Position numbers and translations under genes: made by a program. The notes beneath the pieces were generated by a model that saw nothing but the letters and a program-made list of their open reading frames with translations, was not told the origin of the DNA and made no database searches. A DNA stretch of 64,000 nucleotides from Amycolatopsis granulosa (GTDB taxonomy: Bacteria > Actinomycetota > Actinomycetes > Mycobacteriales > Pseudonocardiaceae): positions 2,790,001 through 2,854,000 of the forward strand of contig NZ_JAANOV010000001.1 of the NCBI RefSeq assembly GCF_011758745.1. Direction: 5' to 3'. Shown here in pieces: positions 45,735 to 53,785 of this stretch (position 1 is the stretch's first letter; every line of letters begins with the position of its first letter).

Positions 45735-46277
45735 TCACTTCTTCGCGTACTTGATCGACGAGGGGATCAGCTCGGTCTGCTGCCCGGCCTTGAGCGCGGC
45801 GCGGCGCGGTCCGAGCGGCTCGTCGGCGATCTTGGCGTGCAGCTTGAGGATCGCGTCGAGCAGCATCTCCGGCCGCGGCGGGCAGCCGGGCAGATACATG
45901 TCGACCGGGACGATGTGGTCGACGCCCTGCACGACCGCGTAGTTGTTGAACATGCCGCCCGAGGAGGCGCACACGCCCATGGCCAGCACCCACTTCGGCT
46001 CGGCCATCTGGTCGTAGATCTGCCGCAGGACCGGCGCCATCTTCTGCGTGACGCGGCCGGCGACGATCATCAGGTCGGCCTGCCGCGGGGTCGCGCTGAA
46101 CCGCTCCATGCCGAACCGGGCGATGTCGTAGCGCGAGCCACCGACGGTCATCATCTCGATCGCGCAGCAGGCGAGCCCGAAGGTGGCCGGCCACAGCGAG
46201 TTCTTGCGCGCCCAGTTGACCAGCTTCTCCAGGCTGGCCAGCAGAATGCCGTTGGGGAGCTGCTCTTCGAGTCCCAT
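45735..46277 (-). CDS. nuoB: NADH-quinone oxidoreductase subunit B
   Basis: A 180-aa subunit holding cluster N2, the last cluster before menaquinone. [20 protein letters not shown] and [10 protein letters not shown] carry its four Cys. The start is ATG 46277, 12 bases downstream of nuoA. Confidence 0.96.
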   Translation of the reverse strand: MGLEEQLPNGILLASLEKLVNWARKNSLWPATFGLACCAIEMMTVGGSRYDIARFGMERFSATPRQADLMIVAGRVTQKMAPVLRQIYDQMAEPKWVLAMGVCASSGGMFNNYAVVQGVDHIVPVDMYLPGCPPRPEMLLDAILKLHAKIADEPLGPRRAALKAGQQTELIPSSIKYAKK

Positions 46278-46289
46278 GACGTCCCTCCC

Positions 46290-46706
46290 CTAGTTCCAGT
46301 CGAGCCCGCCGCGACGCCACACGTAGGCGAAGGCGAAGCCGACGGTCGCGACGAACAAGACGATCTCCACCACGCCGAACAGGCCGAGCGCGTCGGCCGA
46401 GACGGCGAACGGGTAGAGGAAGACCATTTCGATGTCGAACAGGATGAACAACATCGCGGTGATGTAGTAGGCGACCGGCATCCGGCCGCCGCCCACCAGC
46501 GGTTGCGGTGACGGCTCGATCCCGCACTCGTAGGCCATCTGCTTCGCCCGGTTGTACCGGCGCGGGCCGACCAGCGGACCGAGCAGCACGGAGAACACCG
46601 CGAAGCCCGCGGCGAGGACGAACAACAGGACCAGCGGCAGGTACATCTCCAGCCCCGGGGACGAGGCGGCCTGCGCGAGGGGACTCGGGGACTGCGACAT
46701 CAGCAC
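46290..46706 (-). CDS. nuoA: NADH-quinone oxidoreductase subunit A
   Basis: A 138-aa three-helix membrane subunit. It has YECGIEP (the TMH1-2 loop) and FILFDIEMVFLYPFAV, a strongly conserved acidic helix. It is the first gene of the nuo operon. GTG 46706 is preferred over ATG 46700 because AGGA of a GGAAAGGA stretch lies 11 bases upstream on this strand. The region in front holds the operon's regulatory sites. Confidence 0.93.
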   Translation of the reverse strand: MLMSQSPSPLAQAASSPGLEMYLPLVLLFVLAAGFAVFSVLLGPLVGPRRYNRAKQMAYECGIEPSPQPLVGGGRMPVAYYITAMLFILFDIEMVFLYPFAVSADALGLFGVVEIVLFVATVGFAFAYVWRRGGLDWN

Positions 46707-46746
46707 GGTGCTTGCCGTCCTTTCCGCGCCGTTGCGAACGTGCCGC

Positions 46747-46764
46747 TTGTGAAACTGTTCACAA
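46747..46764. promoter_or_regulatory. Rex-type operator, proximal copy
   Basis: TTGTGAA-ACTG-TTCACAA has perfect 7-bp arms and matches the TTGTGAA-N4-TTCACAA consensus of the NADH/NAD+-sensing repressor Rex in Streptomyces and other Gram-positives. It ends 41 bases before the nuoA start. The rex gene is not in this window. Confidence 0.82.
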
Positions 46765-46778
46765 TCTGTCCTGCGACG

Positions 46779-46796
46779 TTGTGAACCGGTTCACAA
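46779..46796. promoter_or_regulatory. Rex-type operator, distal copy
   Basis: TTGTGAACCGGTTCACAA is a perfect 18-bp palindrome with the Rex consensus. Its centre is 32 bp from the proximal copy, about three helical turns, allowing two dimers on one face of the DNA. It abuts the -10-like TATGCT. Confidence 0.87.
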
Positions 46797-46802
46797 AGCA
46801 TA
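46797..46802 (-). promoter_or_regulatory. Possible -10 element of the nuo promoter
   Basis: TATGCT on the minus strand fits TANNNT. Initiation about 7 bases downstream would fall within the distal Rex site, a standard repressor arrangement. No good -35 is visible, and TACACT (46809-46814, minus strand) is an alternative. Confidence 0.35.
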
Positions 46803-46845
46803 GGGGCAGTGTAGGACGTGGCTCACATTGTTGTCGCGGGGTGTT

Positions 46846-46864
46846 TCGGGTAAGGCGAACCTAA
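46846..46864. promoter_or_regulatory. DtxR/IdeR-like iron box (candidate)
   Basis: TCGGGTAAGGCGAACCTAA agrees with the 19-bp IdeR consensus TTAGGTTAGGCTAACCTAA at 15 positions, and the right half-site is nearly perfect. It lies about 50-70 bp upstream of the inferred nuo start point, where an iron-dependent regulator could act positively or mark an unseen promoter. Confidence 0.4.
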
Positions 46865-47040
46865 CCAAAAGACGCCCTGGTGGGGAGCCATAAGCCCGAG
46901 ACCAGCACGAAAAGGATCTTCACGATCACGCAACGCACAACTGGTGTGACGTAACCCACGGAACCTGAGCCGGGTGCGGCCCAGATCACGTCCGCGGAGA
47001 GCGCCGTCGCGCCGCTCGCGGGCGGCAGCCGGACCGCCCG

Positions 47041-48312
47041 TCAGGCGCTCGGCGTGAGCCGGGCGGCCAACGCGATCAGCCGGTCCACGGCGTCGCCGCC
47101 CTTGGCGTCGTAGCAGCCGGACAGGCCCTTGTAGATCAGCGGGATCAGCGGGTTGATCCGCAACCCGTACTTCGTCGCCGCACGCATGACCTTCGGATTG
47201 CCGATGGCCTTCGCGAAGACGTTGCCCAGCCGGTAGTAGCCGCCCATCAGCTCCTTGAGCGCGAGCTGGTACCCGTGCAGCGCACGCTCCCGCGACGAAC
47301 CCGCGGGCCGGGCCAGCGCCTGCACCACGAACTCGGCCGCGAGCTGCGCCGACTCCATCGCCGCCGAGATGCCCTCGCCGTTGAACGGGCTCACCATGCC
47401 GCCCGCGTCGCCGAGCAGGAGCAGCCCGTCGCGGTAGTGCGGGGTGCGGTTGAACCCCATCGGCAGACCGGCGCCGCCGATCCGGCCGATCGCGTTCTCC
47501 TCGCGGTAGCCCCACTCCTCCGGGGTCGAGTCCAGCCACTGCCGCATGAGGGCGCGGTAGTCGGTGTTGCGGAAGGACTTCGACGTGGACAGCATGCCGA
47601 GCCCGACGTTCACCGTGCCGTCACCGAGCGGGAAGGCCCAGCCGTAACCGGGCAGCAGCCGCGGATTGCGCGGATCCTTGCGGTCCCACAGCTCCAGGTG
47701 CCCCTCGATGAACGGGTCGTCGTGGCGCGGGCTCCGGTAGTAGCGCCGCACCGCGACGCCCATCGGGCGGTTGTCGTCCGTCTCGATGCCGACCGACCGG
47801 GCCAGCCGCGCGGACACACCGTCGCACGCCAGCACGAGCGGTGCGTGGTAGCGGACGGGCGTCTTGTCGGGACCCTGTTTGCCCTCGACCCCGATCACCC
47901 GGCCGCTGCGCTCGTCGGTGATCGCACCGGTGACCGTGGTGCGCTCCAGCAGCCGGGCGCCCGCCTTGACCGCGGTCCTGGCCAGCAGGTCGTCGAAGTC
48001 CTGCCGGGTGCGCGAGACGCCGTAGGGCGGGTAGCTGGTCAGCTCCGGCCAGTCCATCTCCAGCGTCAGCTCGGCGGTGCGGATCCGCAGGCCGCGGCTG
48101 TGCACCCAGCCCGCCTCGCGGCTGGTGTCGATGCCCAGGTCGATCAGCTGCTTGACGCCGCGCGGGGTCAGGCCGTCGCCACACACCTTCTCGCGCGGGA
48201 ACTCCGTCTTCTCGCAGACCAGGACGTCCAGCCCGGCGCGCGCCAGGTACGTCGCGACGGTGGATCCGGCCGGGCCCGCGCCGACGACGATTACCTGAGC
48301 GTCCTGGGTCAT
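47041..48312 (-). CDS. menJ: Menaquinone reductase of the geranylgeranyl reductase family (MenJ-like)
   Basis: A 423-aa FAD-dependent reductase. VIVVGAGPAGSTVATYLARAG is the dinucleotide-binding fold; CEKTEFPREKVCGDGLTPRG and LLLGDAGGMVSPFNGEGI are the GGR family marks. In mycobacteria MenJ (Rv0561c) saturates one isoprene unit of menaquinone. Overlap with menG (ATGA 48309-48312) supports this role over archaeal-type lipid reduction. Confidence 0.85.
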   Translation of the reverse strand: MTQDAQVIVVGAGPAGSTVATYLARAGLDVLVCEKTEFPREKVCGDGLTPRGVKQLIDLGIDTSREAGWVHSRGLRIRTAELTLEMDWPELTSYPPYGVSRTRQDFDDLLARTAVKAGARLLERTTVTGAITDERSGRVIGVEGKQGPDKTPVRYHAPLVLACDGVSARLARSVGIETDDNRPMGVAVRRYYRSPRHDDPFIEGHLELWDRKDPRNPRLLPGYGWAFPLGDGTVNVGLGMLSTSKSFRNTDYRALMRQWLDSTPEEWGYREENAIGRIGGAGLPMGFNRTPHYRDGLLLLGDAGGMVSPFNGEGISAAMESAQLAAEFVVQALARPAGSSRERALHGYQLALKELMGGYYRLGNVFAKAIGNPKVMRAATKYGLRINPLIPLIYKGLSGCYDAKGGDAVDRLIALAARLTPSA

Positions 48313-49013
48313 GCCCCGGAGTTTACGGAAGGCTTCGTGGCACGGTGGATGGCGACGACGCCGAACGTCAGGTTCAGCCACTCCACCTTCGTCCAGCCCG
48401 CGTCGGCGATGATCCGCGCCAATCCGCGCTGGTCGTGCCACGCGGCCATGGATTCGGCCAGGTAGGAGTACGCCTGCGGGTTGGTCGAGGAGAACCGGCC
48501 GAGCAGGGTCATCACCCGCAGGATGAACCGCCGGTAGACGAACCGGATCGGCGGGAACGTGGGCGTCGACACCTCGCAGATCACCAGCCGCCCGCCGGGC
48601 TTGACCACCCGCGCGATCTCCTCGAGCGCGGCCCGGGTGTCGACGAAGTTGCGGATGCCGAAGGTGATCGTCGCGGCGTCGAAGCTGTCGTCGGCGAAGG
48701 GCAGGTGCAGCGCGTCGGCGGCGACCATCGGGACGCGGCGGTGCTTGCCGCTGCGGAGCATGCCGAGCGAGAAGTCGGCGGCGAGGCACCACGCGCCGCC
48801 ACGCGCGTACTCGGCGGTGGACACCCCGGTGCCGGCGGCGAGGTCGAGCACCTTCTCCCCGCGGCGCGCGTCGAGCACGCGGGATGTCATCGTGCGCCAC
48901 CGCCGGTCGAACCCGAACGTCATGACCGAGTTCGCCCGGTCGTAGCCGGCCGAGACGCCGTCGAACATGGCGGCGACCTCGTGCGGATCTTTGTCGAGGC
49001 TCGCACGGGACAT
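48309..49013 (-). CDS. menG: Demethylmenaquinone methyltransferase
   Basis: A 234-aa class I SAM methyltransferase of the UbiE/MenG family. It has MFDGVSAGYDRANSVMTFG, VLDLAAGTGVSTAEYARGG, FGIRNFVDTRAALEEIARVV and FLGRFSS-like C-terminal features. It performs the last methylation of menaquinone. Synteny with menJ and an MgtA-type gene matches M. tuberculosis Rv0557-Rv0561. Confidence 0.92.
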   Translation of the reverse strand: MSRASLDKDPHEVAAMFDGVSAGYDRANSVMTFGFDRRWRTMTSRVLDARRGEKVLDLAAGTGVSTAEYARGGAWCLAADFSLGMLRSGKHRRVPMVAADALHLPFADDSFDAATITFGIRNFVDTRAALEEIARVVKPGGRLVICEVSTPTFPPIRFVYRRFILRVMTLLGRFSSTNPQAYSYLAESMAAWHDQRGLARIIADAGWTKVEWLNLTFGVVAIHRATKPSVNSGA

Positions 49014-49048
49014 GCCTGAAGCCTAACCGCGGTGCCCGCGCCCCCGGG

Positions 49049-50161
49049 TCAGGGTGGCGGGGACAACGCGGACAACATCCCCCGCACGCTGGCCGGCCAG
49101 GCGAACTCCTCCGCCCGCGCCCGGGAAGCCGCACGCCGCACGTCCTCGGGCCGTTCCAGCAGTCCGGTCACGGCGGTCGCGAACGCCCGCGGCAGGTCCG
49201 GCACCGCGGCCCCGCACCCGGGCCGGACGATCTCCCGCAGCGCCGACGACCGCGACACCACCACCGGAGTCCCGGACGCGAGCGCCTCCAGCGCGGCGAG
49301 CCCGAACGTCTCGTGCGGACCGGGCGCGAGCGAGACGTCCGCGCTGGCCAGCAGCCGCGCGACGGTGGTGCGGTCGGACACGAACCCGAGGAACGTCACC
49401 GGCAGGCCGCGGGCCCGCCGCTCCAGCGCCCGCCGCCGCGGGCCGTCCCCGGCGATCACCAGCCGCACCCTGGCGCCGGACCCGGTCAGCTCGGCGACCG
49501 TGTCCACGCTGCGTTCCACGTGCTTCTCCGGCGACAGCCGGCCACAGTGGACGAGCAGGGCGTCCGCACCGGACGCCAGCTCACCGCGCAGCGCGGCATC
49601 GCGGTGGGCGGGCCGGAAGGTGGCGAGGTCGACGCCGAGCGGGACCCGCCGGACGTTGCCGGCACCGATCCGGTCGAACTCCTCGCGGGCGAACGAGGTG
49701 GTGCACACGACGGTGTCGTAGTTGCCGGCCATGCGGCGGTTGGCGACGTCGGCGACCCGGCGCGCCAACGGCCCCGGCACGAGGAACTGCTCCAGCAGCC
49801 GGTCCAGCCGTTCGTGCGAGATCACCACACTCGGCACGTCGTGGCGCCGCGCCCACACCCCCATCCCGCGCAGCGTCAGCCGGTCGGACACCTCCAGCCG
49901 GTCCGGCCGCAACGCCGACAGCAGCGCCCGCACCCGGTACGGGTCGACCGCGCGGTAGCCACCGGTACCGGGGATCCTCGGTGCGGGCAGGCTGATCCGG
50001 CGCACCCCGGTCGGCAGCCGCTCCTCGGCGTGCCGGGGTCCCGGCACGACCAGCGTCACCCGGTGGCCGCTCGCCGCGTACCCGGCGCCGAGGTGGTGCA
50101 GCGCGGTGCGCAGGCCACCGGAGCGGGGCCCGTAGAAGTTCGCCAGCTGGACGATGTGCAC
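49049..50161 (-). CDS. Glycosyltransferase family 4 (mannosyltransferase-like)
   Basis: A 370-aa GT-B enzyme. The N-terminal HIVQLANFYGPRSGGLRTAL is an acceptor-domain start; VHCGRLSPEKHVERSV and GPHETFGLAALEALASGTPV form the GT4 donor site. It probably transfers mannose from GDP-mannose in phosphatidylinositol-mannoside or glycolipid synthesis (inference from the adjacent MgtA-like gene). GTG 50161 lies 4 bases after the upstream stop, so the two glycosyltransferases form one unit. Confidence 0.83.
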   Translation of the reverse strand: MHIVQLANFYGPRSGGLRTALHHLGAGYAASGHRVTLVVPGPRHAEERLPTGVRRISLPAPRIPGTGGYRAVDPYRVRALLSALRPDRLEVSDRLTLRGMGVWARRHDVPSVVISHERLDRLLEQFLVPGPLARRVADVANRRMAGNYDTVVCTTSFAREEFDRIGAGNVRRVPLGVDLATFRPAHRDAALRGELASGADALLVHCGRLSPEKHVERSVDTVAELTGSGARVRLVIAGDGPRRRALERRARGLPVTFLGFVSDRTTVARLLASADVSLAPGPHETFGLAALEALASGTPVVVSRSSALREIVRPGCGAAVPDLPRAFATAVTGLLERPEDVRRAASRARAEEFAWPASVRGMLSALSPPP

Positions 50162-50165
50162 GGCC

Positions 50166-51287
50166 TCACGCGGCCCGCGCCACCCGGCCGGTGACCGCCT
50201 CGTAGTGGTGCACCAGCTCGCCGCACACCGCCGGCCACGTGCGGCCCAGGACGACCTTGCGCGCCTTGCCGCCCAGCCGCTCGCGCAGCGCCGGATCGCG
50301 CAGGTCGCGCACCCGCCGCACCAGCGCCTCGGCGAACCCGTCCGGGTCCGGTGGCAGCAGGTAGCCGGTGCGGCCGGGCAGGACGAGGTCCCGCGGGCCG
50401 CCCGCGTCCGGCGCCAGCACCGGCAACCCGGAGGCCATCGCCTCCTGCACCGCCTGGCAGAACGTCTCGTGCGGTCCGGTGTGGACGAACACGTCCAGGC
50501 TGGCGTAGGCGGCGGACAGCTCCGCGCCGTAACGGGCGCCGAGGAAGGCCGCGCCGGGCAGGCGGGCCTGCAAGTCCTCGCGGTCCGGACCGTCACCCAC
50601 GACCACCAGCCGCACCCCGGCCATCCCGGCCAGCGCCGCGAGCCTGCCGACCTCCTTCTCCGGCGCCAGCCGCCCGACGAACCCGACCAGCAGCTCCCCG
50701 TCCGGGGCCAGCCGGGCGCGCAGCTCCGGATCGGCGTGCGCGGGCGAGAACCGGTCGACGTCCACCCCCCGCCCCCAGCGGTGCACGCGCGGCACGCCGT
50801 GTGCCCTGAGGTCCTCGACCGACTGGGTGGACGGCGCGAGCGTCCGGTCGGCCTTCGCGTGCAGCCGCCGCACCCAGCGCCACGCCGCCCGGGCGCCCAG
50901 GCCGAGCCCGTAGGCGGTGGCGAACCCGGCGATGTCGGTCTGGAACACCGCGATCGAGGGCACCCGCAGGCGGCGGGCCGCGGCGAGCCCCCGCGCGCCG
51001 ACCACGAACGGCGAGGCCAGGTGCACCACGTCCGGGCCGAACGCGGCGAGCGCGGTCAGCACCGTCCGGGTGGGCAGGCCGATCGGCAGCGAGTTCACCA
51101 CCGGCAGGTCCAGCGCCGGGATCCGCACCACCGGCACGCCCCGGTAGCGCACCGGCCCGGCCAGGCCGGGGGCGACCACCAGCACGTCGTGACCGGTGTC
51201 CAGCAGGTGCTCGACGATCCGCAACACGGAGTTGGTCACGCCGTTCACCTGCGGGAGGAAGCTTTCGGTGACGATGGCGACGCGCAC
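50166..51287 (-). CDS. mgtA: GDP-mannose-dependent alpha-mannosyltransferase (MgtA-like, GT4)
   Basis: A 373-aa GT-B enzyme starting [20 protein letters not shown], the wording of actinobacterial MgtA/PimB'-type transferases. [16 protein letters not shown] and [20 protein letters not shown] form the donor site. In M. tuberculosis MgtA (Rv0557) sits beside menG and Rv0556, as here. The gene starts at GTG 51287 and is divergent from the inositol-phosphatase-like gene. Confidence 0.83.
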   Translation of the reverse strand: MRVAIVTESFLPQVNGVTNSVLRIVEHLLDTGHDVLVVAPGLAGPVRYRGVPVVRIPALDLPVVNSLPIGLPTRTVLTALAAFGPDVVHLASPFVVGARGLAAARRLRVPSIAVFQTDIAGFATAYGLGLGARAAWRWVRRLHAKADRTLAPSTQSVEDLRAHGVPRVHRWGRGVDVDRFSPAHADPELRARLAPDGELLVGFVGRLAPEKEVGRLAALAGMAGVRLVVVGDGPDREDLQARLPGAAFLGARYGAELSAAYASLDVFVHTGPHETFCQAVQEAMASGLPVLAPDAGGPRDLVLPGRTGYLLPPDPDGFAEALVRRVRDLRDPALRERLGGKARKVVLGRTWPAVCGELVHHYEAVTGRVARAA

Positions 51288-51429
51288 CGTCCCACGGTGA
51301 CAGCCGGTCCGGTTCGGGCGGAAAAGCGTGCGTGACGAGGCAGCCAACGGTGCCCGAACTTCGCGAAGCTTTTTCCCCTTCACCTGGGTGTTGCCACCCG
51401 GACACCCGGCGCCGCCACACTCGGCTGGC

Positions 51430-52275
51430 GTGACCCTCCTCTCCGCCCGCCCGCCCCACCCGGTCGAGCCGGGCCTGCTGTCGCGAGCGCTCGAGGTCGC
51501 CGGACGGCTGGCCAACGACGCCACCGACGTGATCACCGCGACCGCGGGGCGCGGCGCCCACCCGGACGTGGCGGACTCGCCGTTCGACTGGGTCACCGAC
51601 ACCGACCGCATCCTGGAACGGCACACGCGCCGCGTGCTGACCGCCGAGTTCCCCGGCATCCCGGTCGTCGGCGGCGAGTTCGGCGCCGACACCGGCGCGG
51701 ACTCCGCGGCCTACCGCTGGGTGGTGGACCCGGTCGACGGCACCGCCAACTACGTGGCGGGCGTGCCCTGGTGCGCCTACAGCCTGGCCCTGGTCGACGC
51801 GTCCGGCCCGGTCGTCGGCGTGGTCGCCGACCCCTACCGCGCCCAGATCTACGCCGCCGCCCGCGGTCGCGGCACCCGCGCGAACGGCAAGCCGGTCCGG
51901 CTGACCGGACGGGACCGGATCGCCGGGGCGATCGTGTGCACCGAGCTGGCCCGCAAGGGGCCGTGGCCGGGCATGGGCTCGTTCATCGAGCACGCCGCGG
52001 CCGCGCGCGCCGGGGTCCGCGTGCTCGGCTCGGCGGCGTTGTCGATCGCGCAGGTCGCGCTGGGACACGCGATCGCCGCGGTGCTGCACAGCTACCACGA
52101 ATGGGACGTCGCCGGCTCGGTGGCGCTGGCCATCGAGGCGGGCGCCGTCGTGCTGGACCGCCGCGGCGACGACAGCCCGCTGCCCACCGACGGCCTGCTC
52201 GTCGCCGCACCCGGCGTCGCCGGGGAGGTCCTGTCGTGGTGGCAGGAAACCGAACGCGGGATCCGTGCGTCCTAG
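51430..52275 (+). CDS. Inositol-monophosphatase family phosphatase
   Basis: A 281-aa Mg-dependent sugar or inositol phosphatase. It has [18 protein letters not shown] (variant of the usual GEE motif), [13 protein letters not shown] (metal-binding DP(I/V)DGT) and [17 protein letters not shown]. The substrate may be inositol phosphate for phosphatidylinositol mannosides, fitting the neighbouring mannosyltransferases, or histidinol phosphate. GTG 51430 precedes the conserved N-terminus; the longer frame to 51328 enters the divergent promoter region. The 142-base region holds CTTCGCGAAG (51359-51368), a short palindrome. Confidence 0.82.
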   Translation: MTLLSARPPHPVEPGLLSRALEVAGRLANDATDVITATAGRGAHPDVADSPFDWVTDTDRILERHTRRVLTAEFPGIPVVGGEFGADTGADSAAYRWVVDPVDGTANYVAGVPWCAYSLALVDASGPVVGVVADPYRAQIYAAARGRGTRANGKPVRLTGRDRIAGAIVCTELARKGPWPGMGSFIEHAAAARAGVRVLGSAALSIAQVALGHAIAAVLHSYHEWDVAGSVALAIEAGAVVLDRRGDDSPLPTDGLLVAAPGVAGEVLSWWQETERGIRAS

Positions 52276-52309
52276 ATCCGACGAGAATCCGGAACCGGGA
52301 GCGACACGA

Positions 52310-52696
52310 ATGATCATCTATGGCTGGCGCAAGAGCGTCCAGGACCTGGCCACCGCGACCTACCTGTGCGGGAACTGCCAGAACCCCAGTGCGCACGCCC
52401 TGCGCCGGGCCGTGACGAAGTTCACCCTGTTCTTCATCCCGCTGTTCCCGATCAGCTCGACGTACTTCACCGTGTGCACCTTCTGCGGCATGACGAACAA
52501 GCTGACCAAGCAGGAGGCGCAGCAGGTCCAGGCCATGCAGCAGGCGCAGCCGCCCGCCGGGTACCCGCAACAGCCGCACCCGGCCTATCCGCAGGCCGGG
52601 TACCCGCAGCAGCAGCCGCAGCCCGGCTACGTCCCGCAGCCGCAGGTGCAGCAGTACCCGCAGCAGCAGATCCAGCCGCCGCGGCAGGGTTTCTAG
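52310..52696 (+). CDS. Zinc-ribbon protein with Pro/Gln-rich tail
   Basis: A 128-aa protein. MIIYGWRKS is followed by a zinc ribbon (CGNC about residue 21, CTFC about 61) with a hydrophobic stretch, FTLFFIPLFPISS, between the Cys pairs. The last 50 residues are Pro/Gln/Tyr repeats (AGYPQQ, PQPGY). Homologues are widespread in actinobacteria with no known function. The stop shares CTAG with the convergent DHFR-like gene. Confidence 0.8.
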   Translation: MIIYGWRKSVQDLATATYLCGNCQNPSAHALRRAVTKFTLFFIPLFPISSTYFTVCTFCGMTNKLTKQEAQQVQAMQQAQPPAGYPQQPHPAYPQAGYPQQQPQPGYVPQPQVQQYPQQQIQPPRQGF

Positions 52697-53256
52697 CGCG
52701 TCACGCGGTAGCGGAGGTAGACGACGTCCGCGCCGAAGGTGCGGGTCTCGACGAGGTCGAGATCCACCCGGCGCTCGCGCTGCGGGAAGAACGGAACGCC
52801 ACCGCCGAGGAGCACCGGGTAGACCCTGGCCCGGTACTCGTCGATCAGGCCCGCCGCGGCCACCTCGGCGGCGAGGGTCGCGCCGCCGATCGCGATGTCG
52901 CCGTCCCCCGGCTCGGCCCGCAGCCGCTCGATCTCCTCCGCCACGCCGCCGGTGGCCAGGCGAGCGTTGCCCCGCACCTCCCGCAGCGTGGTGGAGAAGA
53001 CGACCTTGGGTAGCGCCTTCCAGATCTCGGCGAACTCGAGCTCCGCGTCATCGAGGGACTGCTCCTGCTCGGCGGTCTCCCAGAACAGCATCGTCTCGTA
53101 CAGCCGCCGTCCCATCAGGTGCACGCCGACTCCGCGCACCTCGTCGAGGGCGAGGCGGAAGACCTCCGCGGTGGGGACGCTCCAGCCGAAGGAGCCGTCC
53201 GGCCCGACGATGTAGCCGTCCAGCGAGACGGCCATCGAGTAGGTCACGCTGCGCAT
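52693..53256 (-). CDS. Dihydrofolate-reductase/RibD-C family protein
   Basis: A 187-aa reductase-fold protein beginning with SMAVSLDGYIVGPDG, then GRRLYETMLFWE, KVVFSTTL and GDGDIAIGGATLA. The family contains RibD-like and uncharacterised NADPH reductases. It is probably not the essential DHFR, and the substrate is unknown. It lies 22 bases downstream of the DUF3592 gene. Confidence 0.82.
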   Translation of the reverse strand: MRSVTYSMAVSLDGYIVGPDGSFGWSVPTAEVFRLALDEVRGVGVHLMGRRLYETMLFWETAEQEQSLDDAELEFAEIWKALPKVVFSTTLREVRGNARLATGGVAEEIERLRAEPGDGDIAIGGATLAAEVAAAGLIDEYRARVYPVLLGGGVPFFPQRERRVDLDLVETRTFGADVVYLRYRVTR

Positions 53257-53278
53257 CGGGCCCCCCGGGCCGTCGGAT

Positions 53279-53773
53279 TCAGCCGGATTTGACCGGGGCG
53301 TCGTCGTCCACGACGGCGACCTCCGGTTCCGCCGGTACGGCGCGGCGCAGGCGGTGCCGCATGCCCCACGACGCGGTACCGGCGACCAGCCAGGTGACCA
53401 GCACCGTCAGGCCCAGCGGCAGCAGGGTGAGCGTCGCCGTGCGGCCGGCCACCCGCGCCAGGTCCGGATCCGTCGCGTCGTACTCGACGCGCACCAGATC
53501 GCCCGCGACCAGGCCGCTCGGGTAGAGCACCCCGTTCGACGGGATGCGCACGATGCCGTCCGGGGTTTCGAAGCGGATGATCGTCCGGTCCCACGCCACC
53601 GCGTCGACCTCGGCCGTCGCCGTGCCCAGGTGGCCGGTGATCGCCTCGTCGTTGCGGATCGCGGCGAGCAGCAGCCCGGCGCACAGCACGGTGATCACGA
53701 CGCCGACGGCGAGCACGCAGCGACGGCCGATCTTCAGCCACCACAGACTTCTCGCCGTCACCCGTCCGAGCAT
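53279..53773 (-). CDS. DUF3592 membrane protein (Rv0556-like)
   Basis: A 164-aa protein with two transmembrane helices (about residues 18-40 and 115-135). The extracytoplasmic domain between them has RFETPDGIVRIP and DLVRVEYDATDPDLARV, as in DUF3592. M. tuberculosis Rv0556 holds the same place between menD and mgtA, supporting orthology by position. Function unknown. Confidence 0.75.
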   Translation of the reverse strand: MLGRVTARSLWWLKIGRRCVLAVGVVITVLCAGLLLAAIRNDEAITGHLGTATAEVDAVAWDRTIIRFETPDGIVRIPSNGVLYPSGLVAGDLVRVEYDATDPDLARVAGRTATLTLLPLGLTVLVTWLVAGTASWGMRHRLRRAVPAEPEVAVVDDDAPVKSG

Positions 53774-53785
53774 AGAAGGTGCGGG

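Larger units (their letters stand above)
46707..47040. other. Regulatory region in front of the nuo operon
   Basis: A 334-base gene-free stretch between menJ and nuoA (both minus strand). It contains the tandem Rex-type palindromes, a -10-like hexamer and an iron-box-like sequence listed separately. The rest, 46,870-47,040, shows nothing I can assign. Confidence 0.7.

Noticed and set aside
51359-51376. CTTCGCGAAG followed by CTTTTT as a rho-independent terminator
   Set aside because: The genes on either side diverge, so no terminator is expected, and the stem would be only three pairs with a CGCG loop. It may be a small operator at most.
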